Assembly (NCBI GenBank): GCA_016705685.1
Contig: JADJLB010000001.1
Span: 1 to 64,000 of the forward strand
Length of the DNA stretch: 64,000 bases
Direction: 5' to 3'
DNA from: Propionivibrio sp.
Lineage (GTDB): Bacteria > Pseudomonadota > Gammaproteobacteria > Burkholderiales > Rhodocyclaceae
The notes beneath the pieces were generated by a model, which made no database searches, was not told the DNA's origin, and saw only the letters and a program-made list of their open reading frames with translations. A program made the position numbers and the translations under genes. Each line of letters begins with the position of its first letter. Position 1 is the stretch's first letter. Positions 10,101 through 17,974 of the stretch are shown here, one piece after another.

Positions 10101-10304
10101 GCTGGGGCCATCCTGAGTTTCCCAGCTAATGCCTCGCGCATATCCGGAGAAGAAATGCGCCTGCAACGAGGAGTCGCGGGCTTCGAGCCAGACGACCGTT
10201 GCCGTGACAGCGACGACGACGAGTGCTGCCGTTCTCCAGAAAATGATGCGCCGCTTCCGTTTTCTTCTGATCTTAGTGCTCGTGAGGAAGCTTTCGCCTT
10301 CCAT
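7173..10304 (-). CDS. Bifunctional penicillin-binding protein (glycosyltransferase 51 and transpeptidase)
   Basis: This 1043-residue protein would polymerise and cross-link peptidoglycan at the outer face of the inner membrane. A basic N-terminus precedes one membrane helix (about residues 21-40). The glycosyltransferase part shows IENRDLL near 169-175 (catalytic Glu170), GGSTLATQIEKF at 211-222 and DYLNSVPLAGLAGYGEVNG near 264-282. The transpeptidase part has SxxK as SSAK at 499-502, a QSVN motif in the middle and KTGT at 928-931. All catalytic motifs therefore seem present. It is longer than PBP1A/1B, and the EDRRF-type motif has become ENRDL, so it is a divergent class A enzyme, perhaps for specialised growth. 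Confidence 0.85.
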   Translation of the reverse strand: MEGESFLTSTKIRRKRKRRIIFWRTAALVVVAVTATVVWLEARDSSLQAHFFSGYARGISWETQDGPSADLWLPQFGPYSTRLGYTQMKDMLPRLVAAGFEITAQARQSDGFRNITRRGYYPIYREKSQAGLTLLDRNGTPIYDSRYPERQYASFEAIPPVLVDALLYIENRDLLDTDHPSRNPAVDWGRLSRVAVGQTLRALDLEGGRAGGSTLATQIEKFRHSPGGRTRGADDKLRQMLSASLRAYQQGEDTLPARQRIVLDYLNSVPLAGLAGYGEVNGLGDGLWAWYGRDFDTANRLLSDPHADLAARAQVFREVLSLIVAQRRPSGLLLESTERLDSLTDSYLRLLSSDRGIPEDLRDAALHTRLVPARRVRAGEAVSFVERKAVNDVRGTLGDLLGFEDLYALDRFDLKARTTLDAAAQSKVTAYLGRLAKADYLRCAGFKEHRMLDRGDPAGVNYSFTLYEKAPLGNVLRVQADNLNQPLDINAGTKLDLGSSAKFRTLISYLNIIADLHRRYVDLDAKALAGIATKPSDRLSIWALSYLRSSEDRSLTAMLEAAMERHYSASPQETFFTGGGVHRFSNFKHEDDGKNPSVAEALEQSVNLVFVRIMHDVVHYYAYEAEDAPARALRESDDNGGKEARETFLNRFAEREGIGYLRTFWHKYRDVAPAERLDVLADSVPARPSPLAAVFLGVQPESDFDAFQAFMRQRLGDRAGTDAGLRRLFNNHAVRNYNLSDQGYLAHIHPLELWLVRHLHTHPDAGLHAVVAASVAERREASRWLFASRFKHAQQVRIDIIVEVTAFERIAAEWRRLGYPFEHLVPSLATSIGSSADRPAALAELMGIVVNDGIRRPTVRIDQLHFAAATPYETVLERRFEPGERVLPAEITQVARRALLRVVDSGTARRVKGAYRDAEDKPIPIGGKTGTGDHRFQVIGADGTVKSSRVMNRAATFAFYIGERFYGVVTAFVPGAKAAGYDFTSALPVQILKELRPALLPLVSGKEADPGRCSETPQRMVESAKGEPTPPVTHSVGMTKTGG

Positions 10305-10445
10305 TCTTTCTTCCCAATACTAATAACATTCAACTCGCCTTGCCGCTCAAGCCGCCTACCAAACACATCCGATACGCAGCCGCTATTATCACCGAATGCG
10401 CGACGCGTGTTATACCCGTTGTTGCTTAAATCGCAACCGAGCCGG

Positions 10446-11231
10446 TCATTTTTTCCTCTTGCCTTCCCTCCGCCCCCAGCGACGTTTTTTGGCCTGCTGG
10501 AGCATCCCTTGCGCCGTTTTATCGAGATCGACGGCATGCACTGCTTCGAGAATGCGCAGGCGCTCGGCCAGTTCGTTTAAACCGGGCGGGAAGGTATTGC
10601 CCTTCTGGGCAAACACGATCTTGTTATCGCCGTCTTCGGCATCGACGACAAGGCATTTCCCGGCAAAGGAATCGCCGATTCTGCCGATGTAACTGCCGTA
10701 ACCGGTATCGTCGGCACACAGATTGACCACGAGAACGCCGCCGACATTCAGCTTGTCGAAACAGTCGTCGTAAAAGGCGGTACTGCACAGCCTCGCCGGT
10801 TGTCCGTCAGGCTCGAACCCATCGATCAGCAACACATCGGCCGGCGCGTTGTCGTCGCGCATGTAGTCGGCGCCATCGCCGCAGAGGATGCGGAATCGGG
10901 GGCCATCCGGCGGAATTTTGAATTTATCGCGCAAGGCGATGACTTCGGCGGAGAGCTCGATGGCAATGAAGTCGCAGTCAGGCAACTTGCGCCAGCAGTA
11001 CTTGGCCAGCGAGCCCCCGCCGAGGCCGACCATCACGATGCGTTGCGGTTTCGGCTGCAGCAGCAAAAAGCCCATCATCGTCCGCGTGTAATCCAACACC
11101 AACCGTTCGGGCTCGGCCTTGAGCATACGGCTCTGGATGGTCGGAAGATTGAAGTGCAGCGTCAGTTCGCCGTCGTCTTCGTGAATCAGCGAATTTCCGC
11201 TCCGGGCGGTGGGCGAGTCTCGATCGAGCAT
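10446..11231 (-). CDS. Spermidine-synthase-like SAM-dependent methyltransferase fold protein
   Basis: This 261-residue protein has a Rossmann core with the SAM-type loop IVMVGLGGGSLAKYC near residues 65-79, followed by CDFIAIELSAEVIAL and RILCGDGADYM. It belongs to the spermidine synthase/polyamine aminopropyltransferase-like superfamily. These proteins often lack proven polyamine activity when found alone, so the reaction is left open. The start at 11231 (MLDRDSPTA) is preferred: the longer frame begins inside the upstream YceI gene and adds 30 unlikely residues. The gap to YceI is 16 bp, suggesting one transcript. The C-terminus is strongly basic (KKRRWGRREGKRKK). Confidence 0.75.
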   Translation of the reverse strand: MLDRDSPTARSGNSLIHEDDGELTLHFNLPTIQSRMLKAEPERLVLDYTRTMMGFLLLQPKPQRIVMVGLGGGSLAKYCWRKLPDCDFIAIELSAEVIALRDKFKIPPDGPRFRILCGDGADYMRDDNAPADVLLIDGFEPDGQPARLCSTAFYDDCFDKLNVGGVLVVNLCADDTGYGSYIGRIGDSFAGKCLVVDAEDGDNKIVFAQKGNTFPPGLNELAERLRILEAVHAVDLDKTAQGMLQQAKKRRWGRREGKRKK

Positions 11232-11247
11232 GGTCCTGTCGCCGGCT

Positions 11248-11988
11248 TCATGCCTTTCGGGCCACGAGGCGCATGCGCACACGTAGGGTGTTGGCCACCT
11301 GCACGGCGCCGCCCAGGCCACTCAGGGGTGTGATGCCGAAATCCGACTGATTGACCGAAAACAACGCCGTGACGACCAGTTGTTCCCCATTGCGCTCAAT
11401 GGCGGTCGGCACGGTCATTTCACGTTCGACTCCATGCAATTTGATGCGTACCGCGATATCCGGCCCCCAGTCCGGGCCGTCCAGGGCCAGCGACTCGATT
11501 TCGATATTCGGATACCTGGCTGCGTCGAGCACCTTCTCGCCCAGCATATTTCTTGTGGTGCCGGCAATCGCTTCCGCGTCGGGCAACTTGGCGAACTCTT
11601 CGCCCTCCTCAAGCCTCGAACTCTCGTCATCAACTCTGAAATCGGCAACAGGCAACACCAGCGAAAAACTGGATTGGCGTATGGCCTGAGCCAGATGGAT
11701 TTCACCCTGGATATTGTTCGCCTGAACCACATGACTGTGCCCGAGCCGGGCCAGGGTGCCGGCACGAAATACCAGAAAGCGCAGTTCGGACAGGTCGGGA
11801 CGAATTACATAACGGACTGTTTGAGCCGCTGGCAATTGCGCTGGACGAACCGACGGTGCCGGTAACGCCATGCTGCCATCGCTCGTGGTCGTCTGGCAGG
11901 CGCCCAGGATGAGCAGCAGGCTCAGGCCCGCGACCATAATTCCCCGACGGCTACAGAAGATGGGCCACGGCCACTGGCGATCGAACAC
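11248..11988 (-). CDS. YceI-family lipoprotein
   Basis: This 246-residue lipoprotein is predicted to be periplasmic. The lipobox LILGAC follows a hydrophobic stretch (MVAGLSLLLILGAC). The mature part has YceI features: YVIRPDLSELRFLVFRAGTLARLGHSH, GEIHLAQAIRQSSFSLVLPVADFRVDD and a C-terminal FGITPLSGLGGAVQVANTL. The family binds isoprenoid or amphiphilic ligands in a lipocalin-like barrel. A GTG start is chosen at 11986-11988 because a strong AAGGGAGG ribosome binding site lies 4 nt before it. The ATG seven codons upstream would put that site inside the gene. It precedes the methyltransferase gene in a probable operon. Confidence 0.8.
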   Translation of the reverse strand: MFDRQWPWPIFCSRRGIMVAGLSLLLILGACQTTTSDGSMALPAPSVRPAQLPAAQTVRYVIRPDLSELRFLVFRAGTLARLGHSHVVQANNIQGEIHLAQAIRQSSFSLVLPVADFRVDDESSRLEEGEEFAKLPDAEAIAGTTRNMLGEKVLDAARYPNIEIESLALDGPDWGPDIAVRIKLHGVEREMTVPTAIERNGEQLVVTALFSVNQSDFGITPLSGLGGAVQVANTLRVRMRLVARKA

Positions 11989-12169
11989 AATTCCTCCCTT
12001 TGACCCCATTGTCAGCGTGGCGCGCGAAATTCCGACTTGCGCCCTGCACAAACCCGGATCGCAGCGCCTTCGCCTGAACTCTACACGCATCATTGCCAAC
12101 GGGTGCGATAAAATGACACGCATGCCTGTGACATCCTGAGCCCTGAATTAGCGCATTGGAGCACTACAT

Positions 12170-13087
12170 ATGGACGCCCTGAAACCAAACCCGATACACC
12201 ACCCAGCAGACGAACGTTTCGGACGCCCCCATGCCGGCTGGCGGCTGCGTCTGTACACCATCATTTTCGAAGCCGACACCCGCGCTGGACGAGTATTCGA
12301 TCTGACGCTGCTGTCCATGATCATGACCAGCGTCGCGGTCGTCATGCTCGACAGCATCGAATCGATCAGCACCCGCTGGGGCGATCTGTTCACCATCCTC
12401 GAATGGTTTTTTACCGCCGTTTTCACCCTCGAATACATTCTGCGGCTACTGTGCGTCCGTCATCCTGAACGCTATGCCCGCAGCGTGCTCGGCGTGATCG
12501 ACCTGCTTTCCATCCTGCCGACCTACCTCGCCTTATTCTTTCCGTCACTGCAAACCTTGATCAATGTGCGCGTACTGCGCATGCTGCGCATCTTCCGGAT
12601 CCTCAAACTGGGCGCCTACGTCACCGAATTTGGCGAACTGAGCAACGCCATCCGCGCCACACACCGAAAAATTGCCGTATTTCTGTCCTTCGTCCTGATA
12701 GTCGTCGTTGTCATGGGAACCCTGATGTACGTGGTCGAAGGGCCGGACAACGGCTTTACCAGCGTTCCGGTTTCGATCTACTGGGCGATCACAACGCTGA
12801 CCACGGTCGGCTTCGGCGACATTACCCCGAAGACCGATCTCGGACGCCTGATCTCCTCGGCCATGATGTTGATGGGCTGGGGCACGCTGGCCGTGCCCAC
12901 CGGCATCGTCAGCGCGGAATTCGCGGCACGACGCATGCATACGGAAGTCACCACGCGCACCTGCCACGAATGCCTGACCGAAGGGCACCCTGCGCAAGCC
13001 AAGTTCTGCAGCGACTGCGGCGCCTTGTTGCCGCGATATCATATCGACGCTGGCGACCGCAAAACCACAGATCAGGAGAAGAACTGA
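12170..13087 (+). CDS. Voltage-gated-type potassium channel with zinc-ribbon tail
   Basis: This 305-residue six-helix channel has a voltage-sensor-like S4 (RVLRMLRIFRILK, residues 134-146) and the selectivity filter TVGFGD at 212-217 inside TTLTTVGFGDITP. This is the Kv/KvAP-type architecture, with one subunit of a tetramer. After S6 the cytoplasmic tail (about 264-300) has two CxxC pairs (CHEC and CSDC), which looks like a zinc ribbon. A tail of this type on a potassium channel is uncommon and may sense metal or redox state; that is inference. The gene stands alone, divergent from the YceI-methyltransferase pair. Confidence 0.9.
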   Translation: MDALKPNPIHHPADERFGRPHAGWRLRLYTIIFEADTRAGRVFDLTLLSMIMTSVAVVMLDSIESISTRWGDLFTILEWFFTAVFTLEYILRLLCVRHPERYARSVLGVIDLLSILPTYLALFFPSLQTLINVRVLRMLRIFRILKLGAYVTEFGELSNAIRATHRKIAVFLSFVLIVVVVMGTLMYVVEGPDNGFTSVPVSIYWAITTLTTVGFGDITPKTDLGRLISSAMMLMGWGTLAVPTGIVSAEFAARRMHTEVTTRTCHECLTEGHPAQAKFCSDCGALLPRYHIDAGDRKTTDQEKN

Positions 13088-13158
13088 AGCCTACCGGCAA
13101 CGAACGCTACAACTATCGCGGGTGACCGAGTTTTTCGACGGCGTCCAACGTGGATCGG

Positions 13159-13575
13159 CTAGACCGTTGGATTGGGCGGCATTTCGGGAAATGTAGTGGC
13201 CGAAGGCGGAATGTAATCCCAGGGGGCCGCCCTGCTGACAAAGATATCGACCTGCGGATGATACTGAGACGAGTCGTCGAGGGTGCCGGCACGAACGGCA
13301 ATCAGACCGGGCATGGCTTCCGGCTTGCCAAACAACTGGGAACCGCACTGCGGGCAAAAACCGCGCCTTGCCTTCTTGCCGCTTCCGCCAGCAATTTCGA
13401 AATACTTCACTTCCCCTTGTATCGATATAGCATCTTCCGGAACAAAGAACGTCGGCGCATAAGCGCTACCGGACGCCCTCTGGCAATCCTTGCAGTGGCA
13501 GTTACCCGAAATCACCGGCTCAGCCGAACATTGATATTTGACTGCCCCGCAGAGGCATTGGCCTGTAAGTTTCAT
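13159..13575 (-). CDS. GFA/CENP-V family zinc protein
   Basis: This 138-residue protein belongs to the GFA (glutathione-dependent formaldehyde-activating) family. Zinc ligands are visible in the order CLCG near residues 8-11, CHCKDC near 26-31 and CPQCGS near 74-79. The family name is historical and most members have no proven formaldehyde activity; a role in thiol or aldehyde handling is possible. The length is normal. It lies 60 bp downstream of a VOC-family gene on the same strand, and the two may form a small detoxification operon (inferred). Confidence 0.88.
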   Translation of the reverse strand: MKLTGQCLCGAVKYQCSAEPVISGNCHCKDCQRASGSAYAPTFFVPEDAISIQGEVKYFEIAGGSGKKARRGFCPQCGSQLFGKPEAMPGLIAVRAGTLDDSSQYHPQVDIFVSRAAPWDYIPPSATTFPEMPPNPTV

Positions 13576-13635
13576 AACGTTCTCCTCAAATCAAAAATGA
13601 CCAAGCTGGGCAGCGAGTTGGAGCGTAAATACGCT

Positions 13636-14016
13636 TCAACTCGCAAAGTTGAGTTCCACGCCATTGTTGGCCGGATCCCTGAAAAAGAGCTGAATCTGAC
13701 CCGTTTGTGGAACGCGGGCCACCTTGAACTGAATGCCATGTTCGGCCAGCCTACGCTCAAACGCCATGCGATCACTGCAATTGAACGCCGCGTGGTCGAA
13801 AGTGGTTGCTGCTTCCGTTGATCGTGTTTCGCCCGGCGTGGATTCCGTAAGGTGCAAGACGTCCCGTTCGCCGACGTAGAGCCAGTAGCCTGCGCTCGCA
13901 AATGGCGGCCGATAGCCGACCGCAAGGCCAACGACTTCACAGTAGAAGAGGCGCAGCTTCTCCATCAGCTCGCGGGAAGATCGTAGGTTGTAGTGGCTGA
14001 AACCAAGCGTGGGCAT
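13636..14016 (-). CDS. VOC (glyoxalase/dioxygenase) superfamily protein
   Basis: This 126-residue protein has the paired beta-alpha-beta-beta-beta modules of the vicinal-oxygen-chelate fold. Likely metal ligands are the His in LGFSHYNL near residue 8, the His in TFDHAAF and the Glu in NNGVELNF near the end. The class contains glyoxalases, fosfomycin-resistance enzymes and ring-cleavage dioxygenases. The substrate is unknown. It precedes the GFA gene, 60 bp apart. Confidence 0.8.
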   Translation of the reverse strand: MPTLGFSHYNLRSSRELMEKLRLFYCEVVGLAVGYRPPFASAGYWLYVGERDVLHLTESTPGETRSTEAATTFDHAAFNCSDRMAFERRLAEHGIQFKVARVPQTGQIQLFFRDPANNGVELNFAS

Positions 14017-14268
14017 GAGGTCGATTAACCGAGCGGTCGAAGGAAGGTTTTCACAAACGCATTCTGCGGCGACCCGGCCGGGCTCACAAGAGCATCACAA
14101 GATGCGCAACGAGGTTGTGGAAGTAGCACTTTCACCAGCGCACCTTGCTGCGGACTGAACAAATCAGCAAGGCTCCAGTCTGTGGTCCTTCTGGCGTGCA
14201 ATTCATGGTTCACTGCAAGCCCATGGACACGTGCATGCACTTGATTGCTGTCGACAGCCTTTTCATGC

Positions 14269-14303
14269 TTGTCGTTATTAACGCATAGCGTTACTATTCG
14301 CAC
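14269..14303 (+). promoter_or_regulatory. higBA promoter and palindromic operator
   Basis: TTGTCG (14269-14274) and TACTAT (14292-14297) form a -35/-10 pair with 17-bp spacing. The perfect inverted repeat TAACGC-ATA-GCGTTA (14279-14293) fills the spacer and touches the -10 box, where a HigA dimer could block RNA polymerase. The toxin ATG starts 7 bases after the -10 box, so the transcript may be leaderless. Confidence 0.6.
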
Positions 14304-14585
14304 ATGCCGATCAAGAGCTTCAAATGCAAAGACACTCATGCGCTTTTTCTCGGTCAGCGGGTGCGTCGCTGGGTCAACATTGAGCGGCCAGCCCTGCGAA
14401 AGCTTGAGCAACTGGATTGGTCGATGGTTCTTGAAGATTTGCGTGTTCCCCCTGGCAACCAACTGGAAGCACTGAAGGGAAATCGCAGGGGGCAATACAG
14501 CATCCGCATCAATGAGCAATGGCGCGTGTGTTTTGTTTGGACTGCGGAAGGCCCGAAAAACGTGGAGATCGTCGATTACCACTGA
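14304..14585 (+). CDS. higB: HigB-type toxin (RelE/ParE superfamily)
   Basis: This 93-residue protein is typical of HigB toxins, ribosome-dependent mRNA endonucleases. The family features are a basic N-terminal half, LEALKGNRRGQYSIRINEQWRVCFVW near residues 55-80 and the ending VEIVDYH. The antitoxin gene lies 12 bp downstream, in the toxin-first order usual for higBA. Base composition is lower in GC than the neighbours, consistent with transfer. No mutation of the core residues is seen. Confidence 0.9.
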   Translation: MPIKSFKCKDTHALFLGQRVRRWVNIERPALRKLEQLDWSMVLEDLRVPPGNQLEALKGNRRGQYSIRINEQWRVCFVWTAEGPKNVEIVDYH

Positions 14586-14597
14586 AGGAGTATTGAC

Positions 14598-14897
14598 ATG
14601 CGTACCGTTCCCCCTGTTTCTCCCGGCGAAATGCTTTATGAAGAATTCCTGAAGCCGCTTGGCTTGACAAAATACCGCCTGGCCAAGGATATCGGCGTCC
14701 CTCCACAACGCATCGGAGATATCGTCGCAGGCAAACGAGCCATTACTGCCGACACCGATCTGAGACTGTGCCGGTACTTTGGGCTAAGCGATGGATGGTG
14801 GCTGCGCGGGCAGGCCAACTACGACACCGCGATCGCGCGTGAAAACATGGGTGACATCCTTTTACGCATACGCCGATGTCAATCGCTGGTTGCCTAG
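14598..14897 (+). CDS. higA: HigA-type antitoxin (XRE-family HTH)
   Basis: This 99-residue protein has an XRE helix-turn-helix (LTKYRLAKDIGVPPQRIGDIVAGKR, about residues 23-47) in the HigA family context PPVSPGEMLYEEFLKPLGL. It would neutralise HigB and bind the palindrome upstream of higB. The ribosome binding site GGAG lies 9 nt before the ATG. The C-terminus (RIRRCQSLVA) is slightly unusual but the length is normal. Confidence 0.9.
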   Translation: MRTVPPVSPGEMLYEEFLKPLGLTKYRLAKDIGVPPQRIGDIVAGKRAITADTDLRLCRYFGLSDGWWLRGQANYDTAIARENMGDILLRIRRCQSLVA

Positions 14898-14969
14898 CAG
14901 CCTGTCGGACTAGCCCCAGTCGGCTGCAAAAAACGGGCCGCATGGCAACCAACTGAAATTCCCCTTGCG

Positions 14970-15863
14970 TCATTTTCCAACATTCAGAAAGGGAATTGGA
15001 GCGCCGGCATAGATTGCCGTCGGCAACGCACCGTTCCATTTCTCCGCTTTGGTTTTTTCGACCTCGATACGCCGTAGTTCAAGCACGTCCTTGTTCTGCG
15101 CGAGGGCGGCATTCTGAACGCGCAGTGCCTCGGCCTGCGCTTTGGCAATAGTGAGATTGGCATAGGCTTCCCCGTCGGCTTGCGCTTTCCTGGCGTTTGC
15201 TTCCGCCTCAGCAATTGCAACCTTTTGCTTTTGCTCGGCCTCAACCGTCTTCAGTCTGTTTTCAGCGGCAAGGCGAAGTTGTTCCTGCGTTACCTTGTCA
15301 TTGATGGCGTGCATGTAGGAGTCGGAAAATGCGAAGTTCCGCATGTCGATATTGATTACTTGAGCGCCATAGAGCGACAATTTGTCGCGTAATGCCGAGT
15401 TGATATCGCTTGATACTTTGGCGCGCAGCGCGATCAAATCGGGCGCCGTGTATTTCGCCGTCACGGCCTTGAAAATTTCCTGCGTCGCGGTCTGAACATA
15501 GGAAGACAGATTGCCGTCGTGCGAGTATTTTTCGAAAACCTCCGAGACCCGATCCGTGGCGATGCTATACCGAACAGTCATGCTCACCTTCACCGGTTGC
15601 GTGTCACTGGTGCTGCCTTCAGCGTTCTCTATATCGGCCTTCTCAGCCCGAATGCTAAAGTTGGACAGCTTTTGCCATGGCGGCAATACGGCCAGACCCT
15701 CTCCTTCAATGCCGACAATCTTTCCAAATTGCGTGACGACACCTCGGCTTCCTGTGGGCACGGAGTAGAACGGCCACAAAACGACAAGCAGAATCAACGC
15801 GACGATACCAATGCCAATGCGATTTAGTGGGAATCTCGAAATCATCATCTCAGGTAGCTGCAT
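14970..15863 (-). CDS. SPFH/band-7 (prohibitin-like) membrane protein
   Basis: This 297-residue protein has one N-terminal membrane helix (about residues 16-32), then an SPFH domain (SVPTGSRGVVTQFGKIVG onward) and a coiled-coil region rich in Ala, Glu and Lys (about 195-265). It would form oligomeric rings at the inner membrane, like prohibitin or HflC/HflK, and influence protease access or membrane domains. No protease or HflK partner gene is adjacent. The gene is convergent with higBA. Confidence 0.88.
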   Translation of the reverse strand: MQLPEMMISRFPLNRIGIGIVALILLVVLWPFYSVPTGSRGVVTQFGKIVGIEGEGLAVLPPWQKLSNFSIRAEKADIENAEGSTSDTQPVKVSMTVRYSIATDRVSEVFEKYSHDGNLSSYVQTATQEIFKAVTAKYTAPDLIALRAKVSSDINSALRDKLSLYGAQVINIDMRNFAFSDSYMHAINDKVTQEQLRLAAENRLKTVEAEQKQKVAIAEAEANARKAQADGEAYANLTIAKAQAEALRVQNAALAQNKDVLELRRIEVEKTKAEKWNGALPTAIYAGAPIPFLNVGK

Positions 15864-15961
15864 ATTCCATTCCTTTCACTATCGGCAAAATTAGACATCC
15901 TCATGTGTCCACCTATTTAGGTCAAGACCACTGATCCGGCGGCGTCGCTCCGTAAGAAAGC

Positions 15962-16585
15962 CTATGGTTTCTCGCGGGCGCCATGCTCTTCCAGGTAGAT
16001 CATCATCGCTTCATCCCTGGCCTCGATGGCCGCCAACAGGGGCGTGTTGGCCCCCGGGCGACAGTTCACATTTACACCCGCCTCGACCAACAGATGCGCG
16101 ATCTTGGTCTGACCCGACTCGATCGCCATAACCAGCGCGGTCTCGCCACCTACGGCAGTACCCTTCACGTCGAGAATGGCTTGGACGATCTGCGGGTCCG
16201 GATGCAGCATCGCCACCAAGAGCGGCGCCATGGTGCCAACGGCATGAGCGCGCGCGCCCGTGCCCGAGCCCTCGGTCGCACCCCACGCCGCATCCGGATT
16301 CGCGCCGGCCTTCAGCAAGGCCCGGATGATCTCCACTTGCTCGGGGTGACCCGTCCTAAACATCTGCAGGGCCATGCTCCAGGCCGAGCGGGAATGGCCC
16401 TTGTGCTCAATCATCTTGTTGGGGTCGGCGCCGGAGGAGAGCAACTCCTGCACTCTGGCGACGTCGCGCAGCTCTGTCGCCGCGACGAGCGCGCGTTCGG
16501 GGTCGCCGCCCTGGGGTGGGGTCTCGATGCGTGAACAGCCGAGCACGAGCGTTATGAAAACAAAGCCGATTACCAGTCGGCTCAT
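15962..16585 (-). CDS. Ankyrin-repeat lipoprotein
   Basis: This 207-residue protein starts MSRLVIGFVFITLVLGCS, a lipoprotein signal with Cys17 as the likely lipid site. Ankyrin repeats follow: VQELLSSGADPNK, IIRALLKAGANPDAA and IAHLLVEAGVNVNC. The ATG overlaps the TGA of the upstream ankyrin gene by four bases (ATGA, 16582-16585), so the two are translationally coupled. It may bind a protein partner at the cell envelope; the ligand is unknown. Confidence 0.8.
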   Translation of the reverse strand: MSRLVIGFVFITLVLGCSRIETPPQGGDPERALVAATELRDVARVQELLSSGADPNKMIEHKGHSRSAWSMALQMFRTGHPEQVEIIRALLKAGANPDAAWGATEGSGTGARAHAVGTMAPLLVAMLHPDPQIVQAILDVKGTAVGGETALVMAIESGQTKIAHLLVEAGVNVNCRPGANTPLLAAIEARDEAMMIYLEEHGAREKP

Positions 16586-17037
16586 CGTTGGGGCTCCCGG
16601 GCTCGCAGTGCAACGGCTACCGCATCCAATGCGCGCAATCGCGCGGCGTCGCGCTCCTCTGAACGTGCGGCGTCTACGACTTCGAGGACAGTCTTGCCAT
16701 CGGTACCGCGAACACCCAAATCTGCCCCCTGCTTCAGCAGGTAGCGGACGAGATCGGCATGGCCAAACACCGCCGCCCGGAAAATTGCCGTTTTGCCGTC
16801 GATGGGCGCTGCGGCATCGATCCGACCGCCGGCGGCCAGGGATTGATCCACGCCCGCGAAATCCCCATGACGCGCAGCGCGAAAGAGCCGTTCGTCGGCG
16901 TCGCTGAACTGAAAACGCGGCAAGATCACAAACCACACCAGTATCGCTGGCACGGCAAGTACGAACAGCACTATGTACAGGATTCGTCCGGCCCGGTTCA
17001 GCCCGAGCAACGCGGCCAGCAGAGAGGACACGCTCAT
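16582..17037 (-). CDS. Membrane-anchored ankyrin-repeat protein
   Basis: This 151-residue protein has one hydrophobic helix (about residues 19-40) followed by about two ankyrin repeats (LFRAARHGDFAGVDQSLAAGG, and AIFRAAVFGHADLVRYLLKQG near 80-103). It is the first gene of a two-gene ankyrin operon. Its start lies just after a dispersed repeat (17067-17180). It could form a complex with the lipoprotein; function is unknown. Confidence 0.75.
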   Translation of the reverse strand: MSVSSLLAALLGLNRAGRILYIVLFVLAVPAILVWFVILPRFQFSDADERLFRAARHGDFAGVDQSLAAGGRIDAAAPIDGKTAIFRAAVFGHADLVRYLLKQGADLGVRGTDGKTVLEVVDAARSEERDAARLRALDAVAVALRAREPQR

Positions 17038-17066
17038 GACGATCGAAGTCGTTTAACGACGCTTAA

Positions 17067-17180
17067 GAAAGTGTCTGTTCATCCGCGCATTTTGCGGTGT
17101 ACCGAATGGAATATCAACGGCCGATTGGGTATCACCTTTTCCCTACCGAGCATGACACGCCACAAAGTGATCGACACCAG
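17067..17180 (+). repeat. Dispersed direct repeat, copy 1
   Basis: This stretch aligns over about 110 bp with 19449-19562 in the same orientation. The core GCGCATTTTGCGGTG is shared exactly, followed by ACCGAATGGAATATCAA in both. Each copy lies just upstream of the start of a minus-strand gene. The copies bound a 2.4-kb segment with three genes. Confidence 0.75.
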
Positions 17181-17284
17181 CTCCATTTGCGGGAATTGAC
17201 ACCCGAAACCACAGCGACATATGTGGTGCAGTGATCTTCCGGCCAACTTCGCTGTGGCGCCTCCGCACCCACTGGAACTGGGGG

Positions 17285-17974
17285 CTATTTCAAGACAAAG
17301 CGGCACTCCGCCATGGTGTTGATCAAGGCCTGAAACTCTGCAGTCCGCTCCCGGTTGTCATTGTGAAAGCGTTTCCACTTCCGAGTGACCGAGTCGTAGT
17401 AAAGCGTACTCCCGTCGATGTCGATGGAACGCCCTTTGAGTTCCAGAATGAAGCGCCCGTCGCCATGATGAAGGGTGCCGCTGCGTATCGCGCCTGACTT
17501 CTCCAGATATGAGTTCAGCGTAGCGTCGACCGCATACCTGCCGTCGGCTGGACAGGAAGCGGATGCACCGGCGTGCATCTGGCGCACCCAGGTCGCGATT
17601 TCACGCTCAAAACTGGTCATGCTGATCGACTCCAGTTTGGAGAACAGCAAGAAGGCCAGCACCACGCCGAGCGGCAAAGCGGCGAGTCGGCCGGCCGTGC
17701 GCCACCAACCCGCCAGACGGCGTCCGCGCCGTCGCATGAAGACGAGATCCCCGGCGCGAAACACCAGGCCAGACATGGAGACAAGCAGCACGAGCAAGAG
17801 GGGATGCAGCTCGTAGGGCCAGGCGGTGGCGAGGCCATACGCCGCCCACAGCGTGAGGCCCGTCCAAGCCAGCAGCCATGCGCCACTGAGTCGCCGCGGC
17901 CAAACCAGACGTGCCGATGCATCTGCGGGAAGCTGCGCCGGCTCGGGCGAAGCGGCCGCTGGGCTTATTTCCAT
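17285..17974 (-). CDS. Uncharacterised membrane protein
   Basis: This 229-residue protein has three hydrophobic segments (about residues 32-50, 58-76 and 95-112), interrupted by a basic loop RRRGRRLAGWW. A soluble C-terminal domain of about 115 residues includes the conserved-looking DGSTLYYDSVTRKWKRFHNDN. I do not recognise the family. It overlaps the end of the upstream small exported-protein gene by 10 bp, implying coupled translation. Confidence 0.6.
   Translation of the reverse strand: MEISPAAASPEPAQLPADASARLVWPRRLSGAWLLAWTGLTLWAAYGLATAWPYELHPLLLVLLVSMSGLVFRAGDLVFMRRRGRRLAGWWRTAGRLAALPLGVVLAFLLFSKLESISMTSFEREIATWVRQMHAGASASCPADGRYAVDATLNSYLEKSGAIRSGTLHHGDGRFILELKGRSIDIDGSTLYYDSVTRKWKRFHNDNRERTAEFQALINTMAECRFVLK

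Noticed and set aside
10446-11321. Thirty-residue extension of the methyltransferase at its N-terminus
   Set aside because: The extension overlaps the YceI gene and is Cys/Trp/Pro-rich shadow sequence.
14025-14708. 227-codon frame on the minus strand
   Set aside because: It is opposite higBA; higB and higA have clear families and an operator.
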